This document shows, piece after piece, positions 14,690-24,121 of a DNA stretch of 64,000 nucleotides. Positions within the stretch are counted from its first letter, which is position 1, and each line of letters starts with the position of its first letter. This DNA is from G958296245 sp963664035 (GTDB taxonomy: Bacteria > Chloroflexota > Dehalococcoidia > Lucifugimonadales > G958296245). Below the pieces are notes generated by a model. The model had not been told where the DNA came from. It was given only the letters and a program-made list of their open reading frames with translations, and searched no databases. The stretch lies in contig OY760867.2 of assembly GCA_963664035.2 (NCBI GenBank), positions 2,046,001 through 2,110,000 on the forward strand. The letters are read 5' to 3'. The position numbers and the translations under genes were made by a program.

Positions 14690-17272
14690 ATGACTACACC
14701 GGCGAGACGCCAATACCTCCGCATCAAGAAGGAGCACGAGGACGCCATCCTGCTGTTCAGGATGGGGGACTTCTACGAGACCTTCGACGACGACGCGCGG
14801 ATCGTGTCGCGCGAGCTGGAGATCGCCCTGACGGCGCGGGAGATGGGGCGCGGCCAGCGCGTGCCCCTGGCCGGCATCCCGTACCACGCCCTCGACTCCT
14901 ACCTTGCGCGGCTGATCAAGAAGGGGTTCCGGGTCGCCATATGCGAGCAGACGAGCGATCCGGCGAAGTCGCGGGGGCTGGTGGACCGCGAGGTGGTGCG
15001 CATCGTCACGCCCGGCACGGTGGTCGAGGACTCCATCCTGGACCGGAAGGTGAACAACTACCTCGCGGCCGCCCTGGTGGACGGCGCGACAGCCGGCCTG
15101 GCGTACGTGGACATCACCACGGGCGAGTTCTACACGACCCACCTGCCCGCAGACGACCTGCCGGCCGAGCTGGGAAGGCTCCGGCCCGCCGAGGTGCTGA
15201 CGCCGGAGCTCGGACACGCCCCCGCCGACCTGGACGCCGCCGTCACGACGATGGAGGACGGCGCGTTCCACGTAGAGAACGCGCGGGAGGCGCTGCTCGA
15301 CCACTTCGGAACGGCGTCGCTGGAGGCGTACGGGTGCGAGGACCTACCCCTCGCCACGGCCGCCGCGGGCGCGATCATCGACTACCTGGGCCGCCACAAC
15401 CGGGAGGCGCTGGGCCAGCTTACGACGCTGCGGACATACTCGACGGCCTCCTACATGGTGCTGGACCCGCAGACGCGGCGCAACCTGGAGCTATTCGAAG
15501 GCGGGCGTTGGGGCGACCGTGAGGCGTCGCTGTTCTCCGTGCTCGACCGGACGCGCACGTCCATGGGGGGGCGCCTGCTCAGGAGGTGGCTCGGTCAGCC
15601 GCTGTTGGACCTGGAAGAGCTGCGGAGGCGGCAGGAGGCGGTGGCCTGGTTTCATCGCAGCACCCTGAGGCGCGGGCGGGTCAGGTCGATACTGGACTCC
15701 GTTTCCGACATGGAGCGGCTCATCGGCAGGGTGAGGGGAAGCGGCGCCGTCCCCAGGGACCTCGTCGGCCTCAGGCGCAGTCTCGAGGCCGTTCCCGAGC
15801 TGAGGCTGGCGCTGGAGGAGGACGAGGACTCGGAGCGGGTCGAGTGGCTGGCGCGGCAGATCGGGCGGGAGTGGAAGTCCGCCTCGCTGATCGGCGGCGC
15901 GATAGCGGACGATCCGCCGCTGACGGTGGGAGAGGGGCGCGTCGTCCGCAAGGGCTACTCGCAGGAGCTCGACGACCTGATGGGCTCCACCAGGGGCGCG
16001 CAGGCGTACATCGCCGGGCTCCAGAACAAGGAGCGCGAGCGCACCGGAATCAAGACCCTGAAGGTGGGCTACAACAAGGTCTTCGGCTACTACATCGAGG
16101 TCAGCAAGTCCTACGTGGACCAGGTGCCCGAAGAGTACGTGCGCCGGCAGACCCTGGTCGGCGGGGAGCGGTACATCACGCCGGAGATGAAGGAGTACGA
16201 GTCCCGGATACTGAACGCGCAGGAGGGCATCGCGGAGCTGGAGACGTCCCTGTTCAGGCAGGTCTGCCAGGAGGTTGCCCTCGAGGCGTCGGAGATCATA
16301 GAGACGGCAAGGGCGGTCGCCATGGTCGACGTTCTCGCGGGGATGGCCGAGGCTGCGGAGCTGAACGGCTACGTCAGGCCGGAGCTGAACGACGGGGAGA
16401 CGCTGGAGATCGTGCAGGGGCGGCATCCCGTCGTGGAGAGATCGCTGCCCGCAGGGTCCTTCGTTCCCAACGACGCCCGGCTGTCGACGTCCGACGAGCA
16501 GGTGATCATCCTGACGGGGCCGAACATGGCGGGGAAGTCCACCTTCATTCGGCAGGTGGCGATCATCACGCTGATGGCGCAGACGGGCAGCTTCGTGCCC
16601 GCGGACTCGGCGACGATAGGTCTGGTGGACAGGATATTCACGCGGGTGGGCCTGCAGGACGACCTCGCGGTGGGGCAGTCCACCTTCATGGTGGAGATGG
16701 TGGAGACGGCCGCGATACTGAACCACGCGACGCCCCGCTCGCTGGTCGTTCTGGACGAGATAGGCCGGGGCACCAGCACGTACGACGGGCTGGCGATCGC
16801 CCGCGCCGTGGCCGAGTACGTCCACGGCAATCCCCGGATGGGGTGCAGGACGCTGTTCGCGACCCACTACCACGAGCTGACGGAGCTGGCCGACTTCTTG
16901 CCGCGAGCGCGGAACTACAACGTGGCCGTGTCGGACAGCGGCGGGAGCGTGGTGTTCCTCAGGCGGATCGTACCTGGGGGCGCGGACAGGAGCTACGGTG
17001 TCCACGTGGCCCGGCTCGCGGGGCTTCCCGAGGCCGTCACCGACCGTGCGTCCGAGGTGCTGGGCCAGCTCGAGAACGGTACGGACGGGCGGCACCGGGG
17101 CGGCCGCCGCCGCGTCTCAGGCCCCGCTCCCAAGCAGCTACAGCTCATTTCCACGCACCCGGCCATAGACTCGCTGCTGAAGATGGACGTCGCCTCCATG
17201 ACGCCCATGGAGGCGATCAACAGGCTCTTCGAGCTCCAGGAGCAGGCGAAGGAGCCCCGCGACATGCTCTAG
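14690..17272 (+). CDS. mutS: DNA mismatch repair protein MutS
   Basis: 860 residues, normal for bacterial MutS. The mismatch-reading Phe-X-Glu is FYE at 28-30 within LLFRMGDFYETF; the Walker A is GPNMAGKST at 610-618, followed by a DEIGRGTSTYDG Walker B/signature region and a THYHEL switch. It recognises mispairs and, with ATP, recruits MutL. mutL is not in the window. Stand-alone gene with its own promoter. Confidence 0.97.
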   Translation: MTTPARRQYLRIKKEHEDAILLFRMGDFYETFDDDARIVSRELEIALTAREMGRGQRVPLAGIPYHALDSYLARLIKKGFRVAICEQTSDPAKSRGLVDREVVRIVTPGTVVEDSILDRKVNNYLAAALVDGATAGLAYVDITTGEFYTTHLPADDLPAELGRLRPAEVLTPELGHAPADLDAAVTTMEDGAFHVENAREALLDHFGTASLEAYGCEDLPLATAAAGAIIDYLGRHNREALGQLTTLRTYSTASYMVLDPQTRRNLELFEGGRWGDREASLFSVLDRTRTSMGGRLLRRWLGQPLLDLEELRRRQEAVAWFHRSTLRRGRVRSILDSVSDMERLIGRVRGSGAVPRDLVGLRRSLEAVPELRLALEEDEDSERVEWLARQIGREWKSASLIGGAIADDPPLTVGEGRVVRKGYSQELDDLMGSTRGAQAYIAGLQNKERERTGIKTLKVGYNKVFGYYIEVSKSYVDQVPEEYVRRQTLVGGERYITPEMKEYESRILNAQEGIAELETSLFRQVCQEVALEASEIIETARAVAMVDVLAGMAEAAELNGYVRPELNDGETLEIVQGRHPVVERSLPAGSFVPNDARLSTSDEQVIILTGPNMAGKSTFIRQVAIITLMAQTGSFVPADSATIGLVDRIFTRVGLQDDLAVGQSTFMVEMVETAAILNHATPRSLVVLDEIGRGTSTYDGLAIARAVAEYVHGNPRMGCRTLFATHYHELTELADFLPRARNYNVAVSDSGGSVVFLRRIVPGGADRSYGVHVARLAGLPEAVTDRASEVLGQLENGTDGRHRGGRRRVSGPAPKQLQLISTHPAIDSLLKMDVASMTPMEAINRLFELQEQAKEPRDML

Positions 17273-17349
17273 GCGGTACGCGCCGCGCTCGAACGGTGTA
17301 AGATTCGGCGGCATCGACACTACGGAAACGACCTCCAGGGAGGAAGCGA

Positions 17350-19089
17350 ATGGCTACCAAAGAGTTCTACGGCGACACGTGGCTTTCGGGCGATCCGGTC
17401 TACCTGACGGACATGGACAGGTGCCAGCCCTCCGGCGCCCTCTCGCGGGAGGCGCAGATCGGCCGGTGGAGGCTGCTGGACTACGAGACCGACACGCTGT
17501 CGGGCGTGATGCTGCTGGCCGGGGAGGAGACGGCCGCTCCGGACGTCACCTACCCGGTGGAGGCGTCCGGGTGGCACGCCGTATCGGTGGGCCTGATGCC
17601 CCACTACGGCGGGCCGTCGCAGGTGCTCATCAGGACCAGCGGGAGCGACACCTTCACCACGCTCAGGGCCTCCGAGGAGGAGGGCAGCTCTCCCCACGAG
17701 ATCGAGGCGCTGGAGATATTCTGGAGGGTCGTCGACCTGACGGGCCAGGACCTCGTCTTCGGGCAGGCCCAGTACCGGCTGGCGGAGGGCGGTACGGGGG
17801 CTTTCGGGTCCAACGACTCGCAGGTCGTCTACGTCAAGCTGGTGCCGCTGACGGACGAGGAGGCGGCCGCCCTCCAGGCGGACCGCGCCCGCACCGACAC
17901 GCGCCGCATGTTCGCCCACAACGACGCGCACGGCGTCCACTACGCTAACCGCCCGACTACGGAGGAGCACATCCGCAGGCACATCGAGGGGTACAGGGAC
18001 ACCGACTTCGGGCGCATCTGCTGGGAGGCGGGGGGAGGCGACCTGCTCCAGTACTTCAGCGACATAGGCAGGCGGTCGACGTTCGACGGGCTGGAGGACT
18101 TCGCGCGCCTGGGCTACCGGAAGCTGGCCGAGAGCTGGCGGGCGTTCAGGGACCAGGGGGTGGACCCTTTCCAGGTGGCGCTCGACCACGCGCACGAGAT
18201 AGGGATAGAGTTCCACGCCGGCTACAGGGTCACCGGCTTCCACTACCCGCCGCCGCTGGACTACTTCAATTACGGCGCGTCCTTCTTCAAGTACCACCCG
18301 GAGTTGCGGAGCGTCGCCAAGGACGGGAGCGTGGGGCCGCGCGTCTCCTTCGCCTACCCCGAGCTCAGGCTGTACCTGGTGTCGGTGTTGCGGGAGATAG
18401 CGGGGTACGACGTGGACGGCATCTGCCTGCTCTACAACAGGCGCCCGCCCTTCATGGACTACGAGCCGCCTCTCGTGGAGGGGTTCACGAGCGAGTACGG
18501 AGAGGACCCGCGCCTGCTCGACGACCTGGACCCCAGGTGGCTCGCCTACCGGGCGCGCACCATGACCCAGTTCATGCGCGAGGTGCGCGAGGCGATGGAC
18601 GACGAGGCGAGTAGCCAGGGCCGCCGGAAGATCGAGGTCTCGGCGATAGTGTCGGGGCGGCGCGAGGAGAACGAGCTGTGGGGGCTGGACGTGAAGGCAT
18701 GGGTTGACGAGGGGCTGGCGGACATGATCATCCCGTACACGAGCGCAACCCACCTGCAGAGCGCGGTCGAGTCGTGGACCGACGCCGCGGACCTAGAGCA
18801 CTTCGTTTCTCTGACGGAGGGGTCGCAGTGCAGGCTGGCGGCGAGCATATTGCCGAGGGAGCAGGCCCCGGAGGAGTACCGGCGCATGGCGGGCCTGGTC
18901 TACGGCGCGGGGGTGGGGGAGGTCTTCTGCTGGGACTGCGACCCCGGCCGCTCGGAGAGCTTCCGGAGGCTAGGCCACAGGGAGGACGTAGCCGCGTGGA
19001 GCGAGGCCGGCCAGCCGAGCCTTGCCCCCGCCAGGATGACCATGCGGAATATAGGCGGCTGGGACATGTCCTACCAGACGCCGGGCTAG
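17350..19089 (+). CDS. Predicted glycoside-hydrolase-like (beta/alpha)8 protein
   Basis: 579 residues, no signal peptide or membrane segment. An N-terminal ~170-residue beta-rich region (about 10-180) is followed by a long region with barrel-like features: MFAHNDAHGVHY, the EIGIEFHAGYR strand, DVDGICLLYNRRPPF, and late strands around WVDEGLADMIIPY and VFCWDCDP. This order resembles family-10-like glycosyl hydrolase/GHL proteins, but no catalytic pair can be assigned with confidence. AGGGAGGAAG precedes the ATG. Its last 4 bp overlap the convergent oxidoreductase gene, and together with that gene and the iron dehydrogenase it may form a carbohydrate-derivative catabolic group. Confidence 0.55.
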   Translation: MATKEFYGDTWLSGDPVYLTDMDRCQPSGALSREAQIGRWRLLDYETDTLSGVMLLAGEETAAPDVTYPVEASGWHAVSVGLMPHYGGPSQVLIRTSGSDTFTTLRASEEEGSSPHEIEALEIFWRVVDLTGQDLVFGQAQYRLAEGGTGAFGSNDSQVVYVKLVPLTDEEAAALQADRARTDTRRMFAHNDAHGVHYANRPTTEEHIRRHIEGYRDTDFGRICWEAGGGDLLQYFSDIGRRSTFDGLEDFARLGYRKLAESWRAFRDQGVDPFQVALDHAHEIGIEFHAGYRVTGFHYPPPLDYFNYGASFFKYHPELRSVAKDGSVGPRVSFAYPELRLYLVSVLREIAGYDVDGICLLYNRRPPFMDYEPPLVEGFTSEYGEDPRLLDDLDPRWLAYRARTMTQFMREVREAMDDEASSQGRRKIEVSAIVSGRREENELWGLDVKAWVDEGLADMIIPYTSATHLQSAVESWTDAADLEHFVSLTEGSQCRLAASILPREQAPEEYRRMAGLVYGAGVGEVFCWDCDPGRSESFRRLGHREDVAAWSEAGQPSLAPARMTMRNIGGWDMSYQTPG

Positions 19090-20165
19090 CGCAGGGGCGG
19101 GCCGGGCTGCTCGGACTCTATGCCCCATGGGCGCGCGTCGACGCGGATGGCGCGGCGGTCCGCCACGGGGATGGAGACGCGGGCGCCGCCCAGGGCGCTG
19201 GAGGCGTGGATGGCGAAGCCGATCTCGGTCGACCGCCGCGTCTCCTCCACGTCGCAGGCCGTGCGGCCCCCGGTGCGGATGGCGTTCACCAGGTCGCGCA
19301 CGATCGCTTCCCCCCTCGGCCAGGACGGGTCCAGCCTTGGAAGCTCTATCCTGCGCGGCTCGTGCGAGAGCTCGTTGGCGCCCTCCCAGAGGTAGGCTTC
19401 CTCGGCCTCGTTGACGATGGTCATCCTGCCGTTGTCGCCCAGCACGGTGAACGCCCTTCGCCCGCCTTCGCGCACTATCGCCATGTTCACACCGTTGTCG
19501 AGGCCCACCCATCCGCGGCCGTGGGGGTCGCCCTTCCGCCAGTCTCCGTCCTCCCACTCCGACGGGTCGTCCACCAGCCCGATGGCCCAGACGGGCTCGG
19601 GGTCCCCGGCCATCGCGAGGGCGAGGTCGTAGAAGTGGCAGCCGTGGTTGATCAGCTCGGTGACGCCGCAGGCGAGGACGGCCGTGACGTTGCCGACCGC
19701 GCCGTCGCGCAGCATTCCTATCACGGTGCGGTACTGCTCCGACCACCTCATCTCCGTGCCGAACGCGAAAGGCACTCCGGCGTCTCTGATCGCGCCTAGC
19801 ATCCGGTCGGCCTCCTCCAGCGTCGCCGTTAGCTGCTTGTCGCACACGATGCCCCTGACCCCGGCCTTTACGGCGGCGACGCCCTCGTCGGCGTGGGTGG
19901 ACTGGTGGGTGGCGATGCACACTATGTCGGGCTGGGCCTGGTCGAGCATCTGCTGGTAGTCGTCGAACGGCTCTACGTCGCCCCAGGTGTCTTTCCAGCA
20001 GCTGCGGAACTGCTCGCGCACCTCGGCTTTCCGGTCGTAGACGGCCACTGCGACGGTGTCGTTCACGCGGTTGAAGCCGGTGGCCCAGTTGTGGGCGCCG
20101 GGGTCCTTGGTGAGCTGGCGGTGGACGCCGGCGAAAGCGACTCGGAGCGTATCGTTGGATGACAT
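19086..20165 (-). CDS. Gfo/Idh/MocA-family NAD(P)-dependent oxidoreductase
   Basis: 359 residues. N-terminal Rossmann fold beginning LRVAFAGVHRQ, an IVCDKQLTAT segment where the usual EKP is changed to DKQ with the catalytic-type Lys kept, and NHGCHFYDLAL supplying the conserved His and Asp. Family members oxidise or reduce sugars, inositols and related polyols. The substrate is not predictable. Strong GAGGAGG ribosome site. Ends over the last codon of the glycoside-hydrolase-like gene. Confidence 0.85.
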   Translation of the reverse strand: MSSNDTLRVAFAGVHRQLTKDPGAHNWATGFNRVNDTVAVAVYDRKAEVREQFRSCWKDTWGDVEPFDDYQQMLDQAQPDIVCIATHQSTHADEGVAAVKAGVRGIVCDKQLTATLEEADRMLGAIRDAGVPFAFGTEMRWSEQYRTVIGMLRDGAVGNVTAVLACGVTELINHGCHFYDLALAMAGDPEPVWAIGLVDDPSEWEDGDWRKGDPHGRGWVGLDNGVNMAIVREGGRRAFTVLGDNGRMTIVNEAEEAYLWEGANELSHEPRRIELPRLDPSWPRGEAIVRDLVNAIRTGGRTACDVEETRRSTEIGFAIHASSALGGARVSIPVADRRAIRVDARPWGIESEQPGPPLR

Positions 20166-20194
20166 GCAAACCTCCTCGGATGAACAGCCTACGG

Positions 20195-21472
20195 TTACCA
20201 GAGAGTCATGGACGCGCGGAACAGACCTCGCAGCTCGTCGGCGCCGGTTGGGCGCGGCGCCAGCTTGGTGACCCGGTGCTGCGGGAGGGTCCCCTCGACC
20301 AGGGCCTCGACGTCGTCCGGGCCGTATCCGACGGCGCCCAGGCCGTTGGGCGCTTCGAGCTGGCGGAGCAGGGCCACGATCGCGTCGGCCAGCACGTCCC
20401 CGGCGTCCTCGGGGCTAGCGTCCGACACGTCCGCACCCATCAGCTTCGCGGCGTGGGCGTGTCGCTCTGGGTTCGCGGGGCCGGTGAAGCGGAAGACGGC
20501 CGGCGCGTTGAGGGCGACCGACATGCCGTGCGGGACTATGGGGAAGGCGTCCTCGTAGCCTTCGGGCGCGTAGTCCCGCACCATGCCGGAGACGGGGTAG
20601 GACATGCCGTGGGGCAGGTGGCAGCCTGCGTTGCCGAAGCCGACGCCGGCAAAGGTGGCGGCGAGCAGCATCTGGGAGCGCGCCTCCTCGTCGCCGGGGT
20701 CGTGGACAGCCCTGACGATGTTGCGGGAGACCATCTCGACGGCGCGCAGGGCCCAGACGTCGCTTATGGGGTTGGATCCCTGGTACGAGGGGCGCAGCGA
20801 GGGATTATCCGGGGCCTCGCGTTCATGGAAGGGCATGGCGGTGTAGGACTCCAGGCCGTGGCAGAGCACGTCGAGGCCGCTGCAGGCGGCGGCCATCTTG
20901 GGGAGGGTGCGGGTATTGTCGGGGTCCACCAGCCCCATGATCGGGCGCAAAGCGCGGTGGGAGATGCCGGTCTTGGCCTTCATCTCCAGCAGGTCGAATA
21001 TGGCGACGCCCGTCGTCTCGCTGCCGGTGCCCGCGGTCGTGGGGACGGCGATCAGCGGCGCGAGGGGGCCGGGGACGGGGCGCCCCTCGCCGATGGGCGC
21101 GTTGACGTAGGCGAGGAAGTCGGCTGGGTGGGTCGCGTACAGGTTCGCGGCCTTGGCGGTGTCGATGCAGGAGCCGCCGCCCACGGCGACGTAGCCGTCG
21201 AAGCCGCCTCCGGACGCGAAGTCGATGGCCTGCTTGAAGGAGACGTCGGTAGGCTCCACCCGGGCGCCGTCGAAGAGGACGGCGTCGACGCCCTCGTCCT
21301 GCAGGGCGTCGACGGTCTTGCGGACGGGGTCGCTCTGCGCGAGGTTTGGGTCGGTCACGACCATGACGCGGGCGGCGCCGAGGCGGCGCATCTCGTGGCC
21401 GACCTCCGAGGTCACCCCCGGGCCGAACTTGATGCTGGAGGTGTCTATGGAGAAGGCCGTCTCGCGGTCCAT
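20195..21472 (-). CDS. Iron-containing alcohol dehydrogenase, hydroxyacid-oxoacid transhydrogenase-like
   Basis: 425 residues. GGGSCIDTAKAAN is the NAD-binding motif and SGLDVLCHGLESY and CHLPHGMSYPVSG carry the metal-binding His residues; the second block is characteristic of ADHFE1/HOT, which transfers reducing equivalents from 4-hydroxybutyrate to 2-oxoglutarate. Other group III dehydrogenases remain possible. The ATG at 21472 has GAGGCGG 8 nt upstream; an in-frame GTG three codons earlier is too close to it. Lies 29 bp after the Gfo/Idh/MocA gene start in the leftward direction of transcription. Confidence 0.85.
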   Translation of the reverse strand: MDRETAFSIDTSSIKFGPGVTSEVGHEMRRLGAARVMVVTDPNLAQSDPVRKTVDALQDEGVDAVLFDGARVEPTDVSFKQAIDFASGGGFDGYVAVGGGSCIDTAKAANLYATHPADFLAYVNAPIGEGRPVPGPLAPLIAVPTTAGTGSETTGVAIFDLLEMKAKTGISHRALRPIMGLVDPDNTRTLPKMAAACSGLDVLCHGLESYTAMPFHEREAPDNPSLRPSYQGSNPISDVWALRAVEMVSRNIVRAVHDPGDEEARSQMLLAATFAGVGFGNAGCHLPHGMSYPVSGMVRDYAPEGYEDAFPIVPHGMSVALNAPAVFRFTGPANPERHAHAAKLMGADVSDASPEDAGDVLADAIVALLRQLEAPNGLGAVGYGPDDVEALVEGTLPQHRVTKLAPRPTGADELRGLFRASMTLW

Positions 21473-21550
21473 GGGCTTCACCGCCTCATCGGCGCAGTGG
21501 GGCGCATTTCCGGTTCTCCAGCTCAGGCCCCGGGCCGCGCGGTCCGGGCG

Positions 21551-21784
21551 CTAGTTGCCCACCGATAGACAGGTAACCGTGCGCTCCACGCCGTCCAGCG
21601 CGTGGATGGAGCTGGTGACGAGGTTTCCCACGGCGTTCAGGTCGGGGGCGCTCACCACGGCTATGATGTCGTAGGGGCCCGTGACGGGATCGACGGTGTC
21701 GATACCCGGCATATCCTTCAATCTCGCCGCCACCGTGCGGGACTTGCCAACCGCCGTCTCGATAAGAACATAGGCCTTGGTCAC
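21551..21784 (-). CDS. Stand-alone Lrp/AsnC ligand-binding (RAM) domain protein
   Basis: 77 residues, the length of a single RAM (alphabeta sandwich) domain with no helix-turn-helix. The typical MTKAYVLIET start, DTVDPVTGPYDIIAVV centre and SSIHALDGVERTVTC end match RAM proteins, which bind amino acids as oligomers and modulate full-length Lrp proteins. GTG start preceded by GGGAGGT. It has its own promoter (TTGACA/TACCAT). Confidence 0.9.
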   Translation of the reverse strand: MTKAYVLIETAVGKSRTVAARLKDMPGIDTVDPVTGPYDIIAVVSAPDLNAVGNLVTSSIHALDGVERTVTCLSVGN

Positions 21785-21848
21785 TGCCTTTACCTCCCCT
21801 GGGCTACGGTCTCAGCCTGCGGGCTGCGTCCTTGGCAGGACAAGGCCG

Positions 21849-21877
21849 ATGGTATGTTAGGGCCGTCCCGCTGTCAA
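21849..21877 (-). promoter_or_regulatory. Promoter of the RAM-domain gene
   Basis: TTGACA (21872-21877), 17-nt spacer, TACCAT (21849-21854); predicted +1 near 21842, leader about 58 nt. The -10 is the same as that of the ilvB leader promoter. Confidence 0.75.
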
Positions 21878-21955
21878 ATCCCCGGATTCGCAGTTGCACA
21901 TTCGACGCGGCATGAAATATGATTTTGTGTAGCCGATATCCATGGTAGTAAAGTA

Positions 21956-22186
21956 GTGCGAGTATCCGAAAGAGGTCAGATCACCATCCCCAAGGCTCTG
22001 CGGGAGCGTTCCGGGCTGCATCACAACGTCGAGACCGAGATGGCGGCCACCGACCATGGCCTCCTGGTCAGGAAGAGGACTACTACGGACCATCCCGTGG
22101 ACCGGGTGTACGGGATCCTCGGCAAGAACGCCCTGGGCAAGGACGTTGGCGTCGATGACTATATCGAAGAGATTCGAGGAAGGTGA
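21956..22186 (+). CDS. AbrB/MazE-family antitoxin (VapB-like)
   Basis: 76 residues. RVSERGQITIPKALRERSGL is the swapped-hairpin DNA-binding signature of AbrB-type antitoxins, and the C-terminal DDYIEEIRGR would normally embrace a toxin. GTG start at 21956 with no Shine-Dalgarno site; a TAGTAA-like box 4-5 nt before it suggests an almost leaderless transcript. The stop overlaps a GTG at 22183 that opens only eight codons resembling the start of a PIN toxin, so the antitoxin now stands alone. Confidence 0.85.
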   Translation: MRVSERGQITIPKALRERSGLHHNVETEMAATDHGLLVRKRTTTDHPVDRVYGILGKNALGKDVGVDDYIEEIRGR

Positions 22187-22209
22187 TTACCGCGGTCGAG
22201 TTCCGATAA
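22183..22209 (+). pseudogene. Vestigial PIN-type (VapC) toxin start
   Basis: GTG start overlapping the antitoxin stop in the GTGA style of toxin-antitoxin operons. The codons read V-I-T-A-V-E-F-R then TAA. PIN toxins typically begin MITAVDTN, so this looks like the first five residues of a toxin whose remainder has been lost. No further PIN motifs follow in any frame. Confidence 0.5.
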
Positions 22210-22214
22210 CTCTC

Positions 22215-23047
22215 CTACGACCGTGGCGGGAGGCGCTTCCAGTACTTGCGCTTCCAGCCGTCCGATTCGCGGTACTTGGCGTATTGGTATCCCCAGTGCG
22301 GTGACACCAGGCTGTCATGCTGGTCGGACTCGCTCTTGTTGCTGGGGTTCTCGGCAGTGCCCGGGCAGTGGATGACGTAGCCGCCGGGCTTGGCGACGCG
22401 TTCGAACTCCGCCAGTTCTTCCTCGAGACGCCATCCGAGCGCGTGGGACGTTATGACCACGTCGGCGATTCCATCCGGCAGGGGGATGTCGTGGCCGAAG
22501 CCGTGAGGACGTGGACATTGCACAGCCCTTTGTGGGCCGCCTTTTCGCGGATGAAGCGGCGTAGGCGCACGACGGGTTCGACGGCATAAACGATGTCGGC
22601 CGTCTCGGCCGCTTCCAGGGCTACGCGACCGCTTCCAGCGCCGACGTCGACGACCACCTTGCCGTCGAGGGGCGTGATACTCGTCACCTCGGTGAAGTCC
22701 CAGTTGTGGAACTCCAGGCTGTCGTAGAGCTCGGGGCACTTGTTGTAGACGATCAGGTCGGCGATGGTCCACACCACCGCTTCCTCGGCTTGGGCCACGG
22801 CGGTCCGGTCGGACGACGGTGGATGGTGGGCCTTGGTCGTGTCCAGGAATTGTGACACCGATGGGCATCTGACCCTGAGGAAGCGGTCGATTGGCGGATG
22901 GGCCCAGAGCACACAGGCGAGATCCCGCTCGGGAAGCCAGCCGGGGAGGTATTCGATCTGGAACGGCTCGAGGAGGTAGAGGTCCTCTATGCACAGGTCG
23001 GCGCCCGCGAACAGCTTCCTTAGCGCCAAGCCGCCGCCCTTTCCCAT
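22215..23047 (-). pseudogene. SAM-dependent methyltransferase interrupted by a frameshift
   Basis: Two overlapping frames together give one class I methyltransferase. The first part (23047 to about 22510) carries the SAM-binding VVVDVGAGSGRVALEA and VYAVEP; the second part (about 22510 to 22215) resumes with HGFGHDIPLPDG, DVVITSHALGW and RVAKPGGYVIHCPG, the post-motif strands of a Methyltransf_11 protein. The frames swap near 22505-22512, consistent with a single-base indel. Either a recent pseudogene or a sequencing/assembly error. It lies 13 bp after the permease gene in the same direction, so it was probably the last gene of the ABC operon. Confidence 0.75.
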
Positions 23048-23060
23048 GTGGTGGCGCGGC

Positions 23061-24068
23061 CTACCGGGTCCTGGGGTTTAGGACGTCGTTGAGGGCGTCT
23101 CCGAGGAGGTTCCACGAGAGGACCATGAGCCAGGCCGCAGCGCCGGGGGCGAGGAGGAACCAGGGGAAGTTGCGGAGGGCGCTGATGCTGGCTCCCTCGT
23201 AGAGCATGGTGCCCAGGCTCGGGCGCGGCGGCTGGATCCCGATGCCCAGCCAGCTCAGGATGATCTCCACTCCCACCATCGAGCCCATGCTCATCGAGAC
23301 GGTAACCACGATGGGGCTGATGGCGTTTGGGAGCAGGTGGATGAACAGCAGCCTCGGCGTGGACGCGCCGATGGCCTTGGCGGCCTCCACGTGGAGCGCC
23401 TCCTTGAGGTAGAGGATCTGGCCCCTGACCAGCCGCGCCATGCCGATCCAGCCGAAGCTGACGAGGGCCAGCGAGACGACCACGTAGTCGGCTACCCCCG
23501 TCGCCAGGAGCCCGTCCATGAAGGTGTTCTCCTCCACCCATATGACCCAGTCGCGCACCCTGTTCCTTAGCGTGGCTGCCAGGATGATGACGAGCAGGAT
23601 GTCGGGGAAGGAGGCGAAGACTTCGCCCACACGCATGATGGCGGCGTCGATCCTGCCGCCGAAGTAGCCCGACACCAGCCCCAGGGTGACCCCTATGACC
23701 AGGCCGCCGGTCAGCATCGAGACCAGGGTCAGGATGACGGTGTTCTGCACGCCGTAGAGGACGCGGGTGAGGAGGTCGCGGCCCTTCAGGTCGGTGCCGG
23801 CGAAGTAGGACTTGGACCAGAAGCCGGTTATGCCCTGGTCGGTGACGATGGTGGGGGGCTTGCGGATGGCGGTCAGGTCCGGGGTGCGGTAGTCGTGGGG
23901 GGAGACCCACGGGGCGAATATCCCGGCGAAGTAGACTATGGCCAGTACGACCATGCAGGCCGCGGCTATCTTCTTCCGTATGAGGCGCGAGAGGGCGCGG
24001 GAGAGGTGGCCTCTCCGCCGGTAGGGCCGGTCGTCCTCCAGCGCCGCCGCCTGTTGAGCCGTAGTCAC
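23061..24068 (-). CDS. Peptide/nickel-type ABC transporter permease, OppC/DppC family
   Basis: 335 residues. An OppC_N-like first helix (about 37-57), then FAGTDLKGRDLLTRVLYG, the periplasmic entry typical of DppC, and an EAA loop AAKAIGASTPRLLF. About six membrane segments. Works with the OppB-like permease upstream and the binding lipoprotein; no OppD/OppF ATPase genes are found in the window. Confidence 0.93.
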   Translation of the reverse strand: MTTAQQAAALEDDRPYRRRGHLSRALSRLIRKKIAAACMVVLAIVYFAGIFAPWVSPHDYRTPDLTAIRKPPTIVTDQGITGFWSKSYFAGTDLKGRDLLTRVLYGVQNTVILTLVSMLTGGLVIGVTLGLVSGYFGGRIDAAIMRVGEVFASFPDILLVIILAATLRNRVRDWVIWVEENTFMDGLLATGVADYVVVSLALVSFGWIGMARLVRGQILYLKEALHVEAAKAIGASTPRLLFIHLLPNAISPIVVTVSMSMGSMVGVEIILSWLGIGIQPPRPSLGTMLYEGASISALRNFPWFLLAPGAAAWLMVLSWNLLGDALNDVLNPRTR

Positions 24069-24084
24069 TTAGCCCCCATCCTAA

Positions 24085-24105
24085 CCTTCCCCCTCGGGGG
24101 GAAGG
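24085..24105. repeat. Short palindromic repeat between the two permease genes
   Basis: CCTTCCCCC-TCGG-GGGGAAGG, flanked by TAA before and GATT after. A second member with the same flanks and a different loop is at 63372-63395. Likely a dispersed REP-like hairpin; in this place it could also stabilise the 3' end of the upstream permease mRNA. Confidence 0.65.
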
Positions 24106-24121
24106 GATTCTGAGATAGTCA

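Noticed and set aside
24060..24121. Rho-independent terminator between the permease genes
   Set aside because: The hairpin is followed by GATTCTGAG without a T-tract, and the genes are clearly one transporter unit.
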